Shown here: positions 43,060 to 52,583 of the stretch, piece by piece
How positions within the stretch are numbered: position 1 is the stretch's first letter
Layout: every line of letters begins with the position of its first letter
DNA from: an uncultured Sutterella sp.
GTDB lineage: Bacteria > Pseudomonadota > Gammaproteobacteria > Burkholderiales > Burkholderiaceae_F
Assembly: GCA_958347955.1 (NCBI GenBank)
Contig: CATVXH010000008.1
Span: 1 to 64,000, forward strand
Direction: 5' to 3'
DNA length: 64,000 nt
Made by a program: the position numbers and the translations under genes
The notes under the pieces: generated by a model
The model's input: the letters and a program-made list of their open reading frames with translations, nothing else
Told to the model about the DNA's origin: nothing
The model's database searches: none

Positions 43060-43725
43060 GTGGAAACAATGCTTGAACTTTTTCTTGATTCCTTCTGGGA
43101 TATATTATTGCCCGGATTGCTCGTAACAATCCCGCTGACAGCCATTTCATTTACTTTGGCTCTGATCATCGCAGTTTTTGTGGCGCTGATTCAATTCGCA
43201 AGTGTTCCGATTCTCAGCCAGGTCTCTCGTTTTTATATTTGGATCATTCGCGGCACTCCGCTTTTGGTTCAACTGTTTATTGTTTTTTACGGTTTACCGC
43301 ATGTGGGCATTTTGATTGATCCATTTGTGGCTGCCGTTGTGGTCTTTTCAATCAACGAGGGGGCCTATTGTTCCGAAACAATGCGGGCGGCATTAGAGTC
43401 GGTTCCTAAAGGGCAATTGGAAGCGGGACTCTGTGCTGGCATGAGTTGGGGGCAGACTATTCGCCGTATCGTCTTACCTCAAGCGTTTAGAACAGCCTTC
43501 CCCACACTTGGAAACTCTCTTATTTCGATGGTAAAAGATACTTCTTTGGCAGCTAATATAACGGTGACGGAAATGTTCATGGCCACTCAAAGAATTGTTG
43601 CCAGAACCTATGAACCTCTCTTACTTTACGTTGAGGTAGCATTGATCTATTTGATTTTCTGCACGGTTTTAACAAAATTGCAAACAAGTGGGGAAAAGCG
43701 TTTGCAACGTTACGGAAAACGCTGA
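43060..43725 (+). CDS. Polar amino-acid ABC importer permease (HisM/GlnP type)
   Basis: A 221-residue inner-membrane permease with about five helices. The family loop [17 protein letters not shown] and the EAA-like VPKGQLEAGLCAGMSWGQTIRRIVLPQAFRTAFP are clear. A GTG at 43060 is spaced well from TAGGGGC; an ATG at 43069 is also in frame but further from it. It is first of a permease-ATPase-lipoprotein operon. Confidence 0.88.
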   Translation: METMLELFLDSFWDILLPGLLVTIPLTAISFTLALIIAVFVALIQFASVPILSQVSRFYIWIIRGTPLLVQLFIVFYGLPHVGILIDPFVAAVVVFSINEGAYCSETMRAALESVPKGQLEAGLCAGMSWGQTIRRIVLPQAFRTAFPTLGNSLISMVKDTSLAANITVTEMFMATQRIVARTYEPLLLYVEVALIYLIFCTVLTKLQTSGEKRLQRYGKR

Positions 43726-43739
43726 TTGTTGAGGATGAA

Positions 43740-44474
43740 ATGATTGAAGTAAAAAATTTACACAAGTCATTTGAGAACCTCGAGGTCATTAAGGGTGTTG
43801 ATCTTCAAATTAATCAAGGAGATGTGATCTCTATTATTGGCCCCAGCGGATCTGGTAAAACTACCCTGTTGCGCTGCATGAATTTTTTGGAAAAAGCCGA
43901 TTGCGGGCAAATGACCTTTGATGGCCAGGTATTTGATATGAGTCACATGTCTTATCGTGACGTATTGAATCTTCGGAAAAAAACGGCGTTCGTTTTTCAA
44001 AATTACAACCTCTTTTTTAATAAAACGGCTTTGCAAAATATCACGGAAGGATTGATTACTGGACGAGGTGTTGCCAAAGAAAAAGCCATTGAGAAAGCCA
44101 AAGTGCTTTTGAAGCGTGTGGGGTTACAGGATCGCGAGGATTACTACCCTTCGGAATTGTCCGGCGGCCAGCAGCAACGTGTTGCTATTGCCCGAGCATT
44201 GGCGGCTGACCCTGAAATCATTTATTTCGATGAACCGACCTCAGCCCTAGATCCTGAACTTACTCAAGGTATCCTGACTTTAATGCGTCATATGGCTGAA
44301 GAGGGCATGACCATGTTGGTTGTTACGCATGAGATGAGCTTCGCCCGTAATGTCTCCAATAAAGTATGGTTTATGGATAAAGGGGTAATCGTAGAATCTG
44401 GTTCGGCCAAAGATGTTTTTGAAAATCCAAAGGATGCGAGATTAAAGGGATTTTTACAAACAAGTGGGGAATAA
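43740..44474 (+). CDS. Polar amino-acid ABC importer ATPase (HisP/GlnQ type)
   Basis: A 244-residue ATPase. Walker A GPSGSGKTT is near residues 33-41, signature [15 protein letters not shown] near 139, Walker [15 protein letters not shown], and H-loop VVTHEMSFAR. FENPKDARLKGFLQ at the end is typical of HisP/GlnQ. GAGG lies before the ATG. It follows the permease by 14 bp and precedes the binding protein. Confidence 0.9.
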   Translation: MIEVKNLHKSFENLEVIKGVDLQINQGDVISIIGPSGSGKTTLLRCMNFLEKADCGQMTFDGQVFDMSHMSYRDVLNLRKKTAFVFQNYNLFFNKTALQNITEGLITGRGVAKEKAIEKAKVLLKRVGLQDREDYYPSELSGGQQQRVAIARALAADPEIIYFDEPTSALDPELTQGILTLMRHMAEEGMTMLVVTHEMSFARNVSNKVWFMDKGVIVESGSAKDVFENPKDARLKGFLQTSGE

Positions 44475-44505
44475 CTCGCTTAAAAAGTAATTGGAAGTGG
44501 CAAAA

Positions 44506-45324
44506 ATGATGAAACGAAGAATTTTTCTTTCTGCTGTGGCAATGACAGCGGCACTGGTGTTAAACGGATGCTCGGATAATAGTGACAAGACCGTAAAAGA
44601 ACCGAAGCAATCCAAGGATCTTTTGCAACAAATTCAAGCTAAGGGGGAAGTGGTCATCGCCACGGAAGGGACTTGGTCGCCATGGACATATCACGATGAC
44701 AGTGGGAAATTGACCGGTTACGATATTGAAGTGGGGCGATTGATTGCGGAAAAATTAGGTGTGCGCGCTCATTTCGTGGAAGGAAAATGGGACGGTTTGT
44801 TGGCGGGGATCTCCGCTGGGCGCTATGACCTCATGATCAATGGGGTTGATGTGACACCAGAACGTCAGAAAGCTTATTGTTTCAGTCAACCTTATGCTTA
44901 TAACAAAACAGTAGTTGTTGTTTCCGAGTCAAATACGACGATACACACTATGCAAGATCTAAAAGGCAAGAAAACTGCCAATACAATCTCCAGCACTTAC
45001 GCAGAAATTGCTGAGCGCTATGGAGCAAATGTGGTTGGAGTGGACGATCTAAACCAAACTTTTGAGTTATTGCTTAGCGGCCGCATTGATGCAACCTTAA
45101 ATGCAGAGGTGGTTTATTACGACTATAAGAAAGTTCATCCAACCGCCCCGATTAAAATTGCAGCGACAGATGAGAATGTGACATCGGTGGCTATCGCAAT
45201 GAAAAAAGAGGGGACGGAGAAGCTTCAGTCCGAAATTAATCGCATTCTTACCGATTTAGATAGCAGAGGCCAACTTAAAGAACTTTCTGAACACTTTTTC
45301 GGAACGGACATTTCGAAAAAGTAA
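44506..45324 (+). CDS. Amino-acid ABC importer substrate-binding lipoprotein
   Basis: A 272-residue family-3 binding protein. It carries a lipoprotein signal: MMKRRIFLSAVAMTAALVLNGC with the lipobox Cys near residue 22. Binding-fold markers include LTGYDIEVGRLIAEKLGVRAHFVEGKWDGLLAGISAGRYDLMINGVDVTPERQKAYCFSQPYAY and LLSGRIDATLNAEVVYYDYKK. ATG 44506 is preferred over TTG 44491 because GGAAG lies before it and it starts the signal. Ligand probably cystine or another polar amino acid, not certain. The remnant reductase follows directly. Confidence 0.87.
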   Translation: MMKRRIFLSAVAMTAALVLNGCSDNSDKTVKEPKQSKDLLQQIQAKGEVVIATEGTWSPWTYHDDSGKLTGYDIEVGRLIAEKLGVRAHFVEGKWDGLLAGISAGRYDLMINGVDVTPERQKAYCFSQPYAYNKTVVVVSESNTTIHTMQDLKGKKTANTISSTYAEIAERYGANVVGVDDLNQTFELLLSGRIDATLNAEVVYYDYKKVHPTAPIKIAATDENVTSVAIAMKKEGTEKLQSEINRILTDLDSRGQLKELSEHFFGTDISKK

Positions 45325-45327
45325 TAG

Positions 45328-45561
45328 AAGAGGCGAGAGGCTTTCACGTTAGGTGTCTCGATTCCTGCCATAGGTTTCGGACCTTGGAACCTAAGAGGTA
45401 AACAATGTATAAACTCTGTACGATGCGCGTTGGATTGCGGCCATCGCTTGTTTGATACCGCTTCTTTCTATGAAAATGAGGCGGAGGTTGGAAAAGCAAT
45501 TCGTGATAGCGGTCTTAAGCGCGAAGATATCATCGTGCAAACAAAACTTTATCAATTTCAT
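45328..45561 (+). pseudogene. Aldo/keto reductase, 5' fragment (split by TnpB element, no start codon)
   Basis: This segment encodes the N-terminal third of an aldo/keto reductase: TLGVSIPAIGFGPWNLRGKQC, ALDCGHRLFDTASFYENEAEVGKAIRDSGLKREDIIVQTKLYQFH. The catalytic Asp (DTASFYENE) and Tyr are present. It stops being reductase-like after codon CAT at 45559-45561. Upstream, the frame runs back into TAG at 45325-45327 with no in-frame ATG, GTG or TTG before the conserved region, so the start codon is also lost or non-standard. The 3' part resumes at 47055. Confidence 0.85.
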
Positions 45562-45598
45562 CGTAAAACCTCCTCAATAATGGAGAGGATATAAGATG

Positions 45599-45615
45599 GC
45601 AATCCGAAGGATTGC
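45599..45615 (+). repeat. Left-end subterminal hairpin of the element
   Basis: GCAATCC-GAA-GGATTGC forms a 7-bp perfect stem 37 bp inside the left end. Imperfect subterminal hairpins are what Y1 transposases (TnpA) recognise in IS200/IS605 elements. Confidence 0.6.
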
Positions 45616-45695
45616 TACGAATCCAGATAAACATTGTAAATGGGTTTAAATTGGCTTTGGTGGGTTAAAATTAGTTGAATATTAAGCTCTCAATA

Positions 45696-45730
45696 TGATA
45701 CGATTTATATATGTCGCTCATATCGTATCA
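45696..45730 (+). promoter_or_regulatory. 9-bp inverted repeat enclosing the tnpB start codon
   Basis: TGATACGAT (45696-45704) and its complement ATCGTATCA (45722-45730) flank a 17-nt loop that holds the tnpB ATG (45711-45713). No Shine-Dalgarno is visible. The structure could restrain tnpB translation or be an operator. Confidence 0.55.
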
Positions 45731-46943
45731 GTATAGGATTTACCCAAACGCTTCTCAGTGTCAATCCCTGATTGATCACTTCGGCTGCGCTCGTTGGGTC
45801 TACAATCACTACCTCACCGAGGCTCAGCAGCACTACGATAATACCGGCAAATCTATGCGGCGAGACGCCTTCATTGTCCGCTTGGTCCAACTCAAAAAAG
45901 AATTCCCTTGGCTCAAAAAGGTGAATTCACAATCGCTTCAGATGGCGGCCCGTAATGCCGATCGCGCCTTCGTGAATTTTTTCGAAAAAAGAGCCAAACG
46001 TCCTCGGTTCAAGAACAAACACTGCGGCAGACAGTCATTTCAATGCCCTCAGCATTGTCGAGTGGAGTTCCCGGATCTAGGAACTAAAGGTCATATTGTT
46101 TTTCCGAAAATCGGTTCGATTAAAGCGGCTTTGCACCGACGATTCCACGGAACAGTTAAAACGGTGACGGTTGTGCGGGACCCCTCAGGCAAGTACTACG
46201 CCAGTGTTTTGGTTGATGACGCTCAACCGGCAATAAAGCCCGATGCTGTTGACTTTGAGCGTACGGCAGGCATCGATGCCGGCCTCAAGACGGCATTTAC
46301 CGTTGTCGGTCCAAGCGGGACGATAAAGGTGGAGAATCCCACTTTTTTGAAAAAACAGTCGGACCAGTTAAAAAAGCAACAGAAGCGATTGTCTCGGTGT
46401 CTGCGCAGTGTCACGATAAAGGAGAATGATAAGGGTGAGAAAATTCGAGAACTCAACGTCTCGAAGCGCTATGAGAAGCAAAGGGCACGATTAGCCCGCG
46501 CATATGAAAAAATTAGGCATCAGAGAAAAAACTGGATCAATCAAATCAGCCGTCGGTTAGTCAACGATAGCCAAGTGACGACCTATGTGGTTGAGGATCT
46601 GAATCTGAAAGGTCTGATGAAAAACCACCGTTTGGCGGGAGCTATCTCTGAGGTGGGGATAGGGAATTTCTACCGTGTATTGAAATATAAATTAGAGGCG
46701 GTGGGAAAGAACCTGTTGGTGGCCGGACGCTGGTACCCGTCAAGCAAGCGTTGTCCGGCGTGTGGGAAGAAAAAAGTGGCACTCAGAGAACGTGAGTGGC
46801 GCTGCGAGCATTGCTGTTGTGAGCATGATCGCGATGAAGCGGCAGCGGTGAACTTGCGTCATTGGGTCAAGCTGTCGGAACAAGAACAAAGCCGATACGG
46901 CCGGAACGGTCGTGCGTTAGAGAAGGAAGCGATTCCTTTTTGA
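45711..46943 (+). CDS. tnpB: TnpB RNA-guided nuclease (IS605 OrfB)
   Basis: A 410-residue TnpB, related to Cas12 nucleases and guided by an omega RNA from the element's right end. The N-terminal part (YQYRIYPNASQCQSLIDHFGCARWVYNHYL) is the typical OrfB helix-turn-helix-like region. RuvC residues are intact: Asp in AGIDAGLKTAF, Glu in YVVEDLNLKGL, Asp in HDRDEAAAVNLRHW. The zinc finger CPACGKKKV...CEHCCCEH is complete. The DRD-x-NAA site reads DRDEAAA, a slight variant. Length is full, so it is probably functional. Known relatives cut the empty donor site and help retain the element. Confidence 0.93.
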   Translation: MSLISYQYRIYPNASQCQSLIDHFGCARWVYNHYLTEAQQHYDNTGKSMRRDAFIVRLVQLKKEFPWLKKVNSQSLQMAARNADRAFVNFFEKRAKRPRFKNKHCGRQSFQCPQHCRVEFPDLGTKGHIVFPKIGSIKAALHRRFHGTVKTVTVVRDPSGKYYASVLVDDAQPAIKPDAVDFERTAGIDAGLKTAFTVVGPSGTIKVENPTFLKKQSDQLKKQQKRLSRCLRSVTIKENDKGEKIRELNVSKRYEKQRARLARAYEKIRHQRKNWINQISRRLVNDSQVTTYVVEDLNLKGLMKNHRLAGAISEVGIGNFYRVLKYKLEAVGKNLLVAGRWYPSSKRCPACGKKKVALREREWRCEHCCCEHDRDEAAAVNLRHWVKLSEQEQSRYGRNGRALEKEAIPF

Positions 46944-47054
46944 AGAGTTCCCCCGAGGATAGTCCCGTCGGCGCGGGTTCCTCGGCGAGAGGCTTGAGCC
47001 AGAAGGCTCAAGTGGGTCACGCGAAGCTCCGTCCTTCAGGTCGGTGTAGTTCAC
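46944..47054 (+). ncRNA. Putative omega RNA scaffold at the element's right end
   Basis: The 111 bp after tnpB hold stacked hairpins: CCGAGGA/TCCTCGG (46953-46959 with 46979-46985, with an inner CCCG/CGGG), CTTGAGCC-AGAA-GGCTCAAG (46993-47012), and CCGTCC-TTCA-GGTCGG (about 47030-47045) before GTAGTTCAC. This is where TnpB guide RNAs are made. The guide would be the flanking bases from 47055 (CCTAATCAATACGATGATGC), which are reductase sequence. The transcript was not shown, only its structure. Confidence 0.65.
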
Positions 47055-47627
47055 CCTAATCAATACGATGATGCTTCGAGAGCAATAGAGCAGGTGCTTG
47101 CTCGTTTAGATGTCGGTTATATCGATATTATGATGTTGCACCATCCAGCTCATAATGATGTGAGGACTTATTTCGCAATCGAAGAGGCTATTTCCAAGGG
47201 CCTAGTAGAAGCCGGAGGAATTTCTTGTTATTACATCAATGAATGTGAGTCTTTCTTACCACAGGTTCACATAAAGCCGGTTGTGATTCAAAACGAGATC
47301 CATCCCTTATACCAAGACACGGCGGTAGTGAACTATATTCACAGCAAAGCAATTGCGTTGCAAGCCTGGTACCCATTGGGAGGCCGTGGATATATCCGCA
47401 CATTATTGCGGACACCGCAACTGTTGGAAATCGCTCAAGCACACAACCGTAGTGTCGTGCAGGTGGTTCTGCGTTGGCATTTGCAAAGAGGGATTTGCCC
47501 GCTACCTGGTTCCTCTGATGTGGAACACATTAGAGAAAATTTCGGTGTATTTGATTTTGCGTTGTCTGATAGAGAAATGCGGGTAATAGAGGAACTAAAC
47601 CGCAACGAAAAACATGATTGGTACTGA
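47055..47627 (+). pseudogene. Aldo/keto reductase, 3' fragment
   Basis: The remaining ~190 codons of the split reductase: PNQYDDASRAIEQVLARLDVGYIDIMMLHHPA (catalytic His region), GISCYYINECESFLPQVHIKPVVIQNEIHPLYQD, LQAWYPLGGRG and VVLRWHLQRGICPLPGSSDVEHIRENFGVFDFALSDREM (cofactor-binding end). With the 5' fragment it would make about 268 residues, the usual length for the 2,5-diketo-gluconate-reductase group. The frame is intact, so the disruption looks recent. A GTG at 47094 could start a truncated but probably inactive product. Confidence 0.85.
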
Positions 47628-47648
47628 GATGGTTTAGCTCAGACTAAT

Positions 47649-47680
47649 AAAGCCCGGCTTGTAGTCTGAAGCCGGGCTTT
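47649..47680. terminator. Bidirectional intrinsic terminator
   Basis: AAAGCCCGGCTT (47649-47660) pairs perfectly with AAGCCGGGCTTT (47669-47680), an A run on one side and a T run on the other. It serves both the plus-strand reductase remnant and the minus-strand rhodanese gene. Confidence 0.88.
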
Positions 47681-47692
47681 GTGTCAGATCGG

Positions 47693-48127
47693 CTATTTTT
47701 TGGGGCCGTTTTCAAGTTCGTAGGGCCACTGAAGAATTCCGTACATGTTGTAAACGTTTTTGTAACCGGTGGCCACTAAAATCTTCGAGGCGTTTTCAGC
47801 TCGCACGCCGCTACGGCAATGCACAAGGATCTTCTGATTAAAATCTGGAGCCGCATTGATTTTTGCTCCGACTTTTAGTGTTGAAAGCGGCAGGTTAACG
47901 GAGCCTCTGATAAACCCTTCCGTAATTCTCTCGACGGGATTTCTCACATCGATGACAACCACACCCTCGCGGATCATTTTAAGTGCTTCAGAAGGCACCA
48001 CTTTATGGTATGCGGGGTTTTCAAAGGTCAATGGTGTTGCCGGTTGCGGTTCCACGGGTTCTAGTGCAAAAGCTTGAGTAGAAAGCAACGCTGAGCATAA
48101 AACTAAACCAAAAAGACGCTTACGCAT
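47693..48127 (-). CDS. Periplasmic rhodanese-like protein
   Basis: A 144-residue secreted single-rhodanese-domain protein. A Sec signal (MRKRLFGLVLCSALLSTQAFA) precedes the domain. VVVIDVRNPVERITEGFIRGSVNLPLSTL and the active-site loop ILVHCRSGVRAENASKIL with its catalytic Cys are clear, as is the closing GYKNVYNMYGILQWPYE. It may act in periplasmic sulfur transfer; substrate and partner unknown. Confidence 0.88.
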   Translation of the reverse strand: MRKRLFGLVLCSALLSTQAFALEPVEPQPATPLTFENPAYHKVVPSEALKMIREGVVVIDVRNPVERITEGFIRGSVNLPLSTLKVGAKINAAPDFNQKILVHCRSGVRAENASKILVATGYKNVYNMYGILQWPYELENGPKK

Positions 48128-48273
48128 ATTGACTCCTTTTGACTTTTACTATGGGAAACTATAGCGCAAATGGTTTTCTGGGATGCAAAGTTGCCAAGGA
48201 TTTTCTAGAGTATTGGATTCATTTTCCAAGGGGGCTAAAGATGTTCAGTCAATAGCACCCCCTTAAATATCAA

Positions 48274-49626
48274 TTAACGATTGCTGTAATCATCAATCGG
48301 AATGTATTTCAGTTCTTGAGTATCACGGAAGACTTTAGGAGCAGGTAAATCCGGCATTTCAGGAATTGAAGCATCAGATTTTCCGAGAACAGTGTGAAGT
48401 TTGGCCTCATCCAATTCTTTGCACCATTTTCCGACGACGATTGTTGCAATGCCGTTGCCAATGATATTGGTTAAAGCGCGGGCTTCTGACATAAAACGAT
48501 CAATACCAAGAATCAATGCCAAACCGGCGACAGGAACGTGCCCGACAGCTGAAAGTGTCGCAGCCAGTACGATAAAACCAGATCCTGTGACACCTGCCGC
48601 CCCTTTACTGGTCAGAAGCAAAACGGCCAAAAGGGTCAACTCTTGCATCAATGTCATCTCAACATCACAAGCTTGGGCGATGAAAACGGATGCCATGGTG
48701 AGATAGATGGCTGTGCCGTCAAGATTAAAGGAGTAGCCGGTGGGAACTACCAAGCCGACAACGGATTTGCTGACACCGGCCTTTTCAAGTTTATCCATGA
48801 TTTTGGGCAATGCGGATTCAGAAGATGAAGTACCCAAAACAATAAGGAGTTCTTCCTTGATGTAACAGATATATTTCCAAACGGAAAAACCGGCATAGCG
48901 GCAAATAGCTCCTAATACAACAAAGATGAAAAGTAAGCAGGTAAGGTAGAACGTTCCCATGAGCTCGGCAAGCGGTAACAGAGACTGCACGCCGTATTTG
49001 CCGATGGTAAAAGCCATTGCACCGAAAGCGCCGATCGGAGCGACTTTCATGATCATGTTGACGATTTGGAAAAGAATCTGTGAGCTTTTTTCTATAACGT
49101 CAAAAACCAGAGTTCCGCGGCCACCGAACTTATGCAGCGCAACACCGAAAAGAATCGAGAAAAATAGCACTTGCAAGATGTTGCCTTCAGCAAAGGCGCT
49201 CACGACAGTGCTCGGGATAATGTTCATCAGAAATTGCGCAGTTGACTCCATTTTGTCGCCGGCTGTGTAAATGGCAACGGAGCCGGCATCAAGCGTAGTC
49301 GGGTCAATGTGCATGCCACGACCAGGTCCCAGCGTGTTAACAAGCACCAGGCCGACGATGAGCGCGATGGTGCTTACGACCTCAAAATAGAGTATGGCTA
49401 AACCACCGGTCTTTCCAACTTTTTTCATGTCTTCCATGCCGGCGATACCGGTAACTACCGTACAGAAAATTACGGGAGCGATGATCATCTTGATTAACTT
49501 AATAAAGCCATCACCAAAAGGCTTCATTGACGCACCTAATTCAGGGTAGAAATACCCCAACAGCACACCGATGATAATTGCGCAGATGACTTGAAAGTAG
49601 AGGACCTTGTAGATCGGTTTTTTCAT
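48274..49626 (-). CDS. dctA: C4-dicarboxylate:cation symporter DctA
   Basis: A 450-residue inner-membrane carrier of the glutamate/dicarboxylate (DAACS) family taking up fumarate, malate or succinate. Typical signatures: [30 protein letters not shown], a hairpin-loop [57 protein letters not shown] and [24 protein letters not shown] 49626 is preceded by AAGGACTG; an upstream ATG at 49641 lacks a ribosome-binding site. It could be mistaken for GltP, but the sequence favours DctA. Confidence 0.92.
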   Translation of the reverse strand: MKKPIYKVLYFQVICAIIIGVLLGYFYPELGASMKPFGDGFIKLIKMIIAPVIFCTVVTGIAGMEDMKKVGKTGGLAILYFEVVSTIALIVGLVLVNTLGPGRGMHIDPTTLDAGSVAIYTAGDKMESTAQFLMNIIPSTVVSAFAEGNILQVLFFSILFGVALHKFGGRGTLVFDVIEKSSQILFQIVNMIMKVAPIGAFGAMAFTIGKYGVQSLLPLAELMGTFYLTCLLFIFVVLGAICRYAGFSVWKYICYIKEELLIVLGTSSSESALPKIMDKLEKAGVSKSVVGLVVPTGYSFNLDGTAIYLTMASVFIAQACDVEMTLMQELTLLAVLLLTSKGAAGVTGSGFIVLAATLSAVGHVPVAGLALILGIDRFMSEARALTNIIGNGIATIVVGKWCKELDEAKLHTVLGKSDASIPEMPDLPAPKVFRDTQELKYIPIDDYSNR

Positions 49627-49753
49627 TTTCAGTCCTTTCATAAAGGTCGTGTACTTCGATCCCGAATGGGTTTAGAGAGGGAGATCGGAAGCCCACAAGA
49701 GTTACAAGGGGGGTGTCTTTTCAGACACATCGTTTGGATTTTAAGGGTTAACC

Positions 49754-50377
49754 CTATAATTTTTCAATAAGTAAACCGCCTGATGTTATTTGAGTTAGGG
49801 CATCAGTCAGTGCTTTGCATTTCGATTGAGGCACACTGAGAGTAAATGTTGCATCAAGAGAGAAATCTTTCTCCAGGATTAAAGCGTTGGCATTTTCAAA
49901 TTCCCTCAGTGCGATATTCACGAAACGGTGTTCAACAGTGATGCGTAAGCATTCGCAAGGAATACGTTCGGTAACAGGCAAAGTCTCAAGCCCGAGTTTA
50001 ACGAGACCTTGATAAGCGCGAACCAGACCTCCTGTACCCAAAAGAGTGCCGCCGAAATAACGAGTGACAACGGCGGCTATTTCACCGACGCCGCAGTGCA
50101 ATAACACTGTCAACATGGGACGACCCGCAGTCCCCTTCGGTTCACCGTCATCACTGGCGCCAATTTGAGCAGTACTGCCGGGGTCTCCGGCAACATACGC
50201 CCAACAGTTGTGGGTGGCATCGGCATATTCCTGACGTACCGCGTCTATAAAGCGTTTAGCCTCTTCGGGGGAGGAGACTCGAGCTATCGTTACGATAAAA
50301 CGAGACCTATGGATCGTTTCTTCGGCACGGTGAATTGATCCTGGAAGCAGGTCGGGGACTTGGTAACGTTCTGTCAT
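49754..50377 (-). CDS. yigZ: YigZ/IMPACT-family protein
   Basis: A 207-residue protein with an N-terminal IMPACT domain (about residues 15-125: SRFIVTIARVSSPEEAKRFIDAVRQEY, ATHNCWAYVAG, SDDGEPKGTAGRPML, VVTRYFGGTLLGTGGLVRAYQGLV) and a C-terminal DUF1949-like domain. Relatives are linked to translation control in eukaryotes; the bacterial role is poorly known. A 12-bp palindrome AGGGTTAACCCT overlaps its 3' end (49744-49755). Confidence 0.87.
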   Translation of the reverse strand: MTERYQVPDLLPGSIHRAEETIHRSRFIVTIARVSSPEEAKRFIDAVRQEYADATHNCWAYVAGDPGSTAQIGASDDGEPKGTAGRPMLTVLLHCGVGEIAAVVTRYFGGTLLGTGGLVRAYQGLVKLGLETLPVTERIPCECLRITVEHRFVNIALREFENANALILEKDFSLDATFTLSVPQSKCKALTDALTQITSGGLLIEKL

Positions 50378-50380
50378 GGC

Positions 50381-50415
50381 AAAAAGCAGCCCGGGAAAGA
50401 GAACTTTCTCGGGCT
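50381..50415 (-). terminator. Intrinsic terminator of groESL
   Basis: On the minus strand AGCCCGAGAAAG-TTCT-CTTTCCCGGGCT (12-bp stem with one G-U pair, 50388-50399 with 50404-50415) is followed by GCTTTTTGCC. It lies 28 bp past the groEL stop and just before the yigZ start. Confidence 0.85.
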
Positions 50416-50442
50416 TGCCCTATATCACCTGGTGATAACCGA

Positions 50443-52080
<1,638 letters not shown>

Positions 52081-52116
52081 TTATTACTCCAACTATTAAA
52101 TCTGTACTTGCTGAAA

Positions 52117-52404
52117 TTATTCCAACACGCCCATGATGTCTTCTTCACGCATCACGAGCAATTCTTCACCTTCAACCTTTACGGTTTGGCCTGCGTACTT
52201 ACCAAAAAGCACACGGTCGCCCACCTTCACATCCATCGGGATGATCTTGCCGGAGTCATCGCGCTTACCGGGGCCAACAGCCAACACTTCACCTTGGTCG
52301 GGCTTTTCACCGGCGCTATCCGGAATAACAATGCCAGCGGCAGTCGTGCGTTCACTTTCCAGACGTTTGACAATCACGCGGTCGTGCAGAGGACGAATTT
52401 GCAT
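52117..52404 (-). CDS. groES: 10 kDa co-chaperonin GroES
   Basis: A 95-residue lid protein for GroEL. Typical blocks are [47 protein letters not shown], the mobile loop in the first part, and [40 protein letters not shown] precedes the ATG. Transcription begins at the sigma-32 promoter near 52550. Confidence 0.99.
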   Translation of the reverse strand: MQIRPLHDRVIVKRLESERTTAAGIVIPDSAGEKPDQGEVLAVGPGKRDDSGKIIPMDVKVGDRVLFGKYAGQTVKVEGEELLVMREEDIMGVLE

Positions 52405-52443
52405 TTGGAATGTCTCCTAACAAAATAATTCAAAATCGATTCT

Positions 52444-52462
52444 AAAAAAGCCCTCGGAGGGC
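52444..52462 (-). terminator. Terminator-like hairpin in the groES leader
   Basis: On the minus strand GCCCTCCGAGGGC followed by TTTTTT lies between the heat-shock promoter and groES, about 40 bp before the ATG. The stem is short (4-6 bp with a tiny loop), so it may be a weak attenuator or a temperature-sensitive leader structure. Confidence 0.5.
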
Positions 52463-52538
52463 AATTCATGAGCATTTTGTTTTTGATTGCGAGACAATAT
52501 GCGCAACCAAAATCACCGCTCCCTTAAACTATTGCTTC

Positions 52539-52566
52539 ATATGGGGATCGTTTTTTTGATTTCAAG
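52539..52566 (-). promoter_or_regulatory. Sigma-32 heat-shock promoter of groESL
   Basis: On the minus strand CTTGAAA (52560-52566) and CCCCATAT (52539-52546) are separated by 13 bp, matching the RpoH consensus CTTGAAA / CCCCATnT essentially perfectly. The leader to groES would be about 130 nt. No CIRCE element is seen, so control is probably by sigma-32 rather than HrcA. Confidence 0.88.
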
Positions 52567-52583
52567 GGGAAGGTTTAAAAAAG

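Larger units (their letters stand above)
45562..47054 (+). mobile_element. TnpB-only IS200/IS605-type (IS1341-like) element inserted in an aldo/keto reductase gene
   Basis: The boundaries come from the host gene: joining 45561 to 47055 restores one open reductase frame reading TKLYQFH-PNQYDDASRAIEQ, giving an element of 1,493 bp. It carries tnpB but no tnpA, so movement would need TnpA in trans. The left end holds a small hairpin (45599-45615); the right end has stacked hairpins and finishes GTAGTTCAC. The left flank TTTCAT abutting the element would be the target-adjacent motif. No target duplication is expected for this family. End placement could shift by a few bases. Confidence 0.8.

Noticed and set aside
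46944..47054. Hairpins after tnpB as a plain terminator
   Set aside because: There is no T tract, and the position and layout fit the right end and guide-RNA scaffold of an IS605-type element better.
49744..49755. 12-bp palindrome AGGGTTAACCCT as an operator for dctA
   Set aside because: It overlaps the yigZ stop and lies far upstream of dctA on its strand; a chance palindrome or 3'-end structure is as likely.
52405..52583. CIRCE/HrcA operator before groES
   Set aside because: The TTAGCACTC-N9-GAGTGCTAA pattern is absent; a sigma-32 promoter is present instead.
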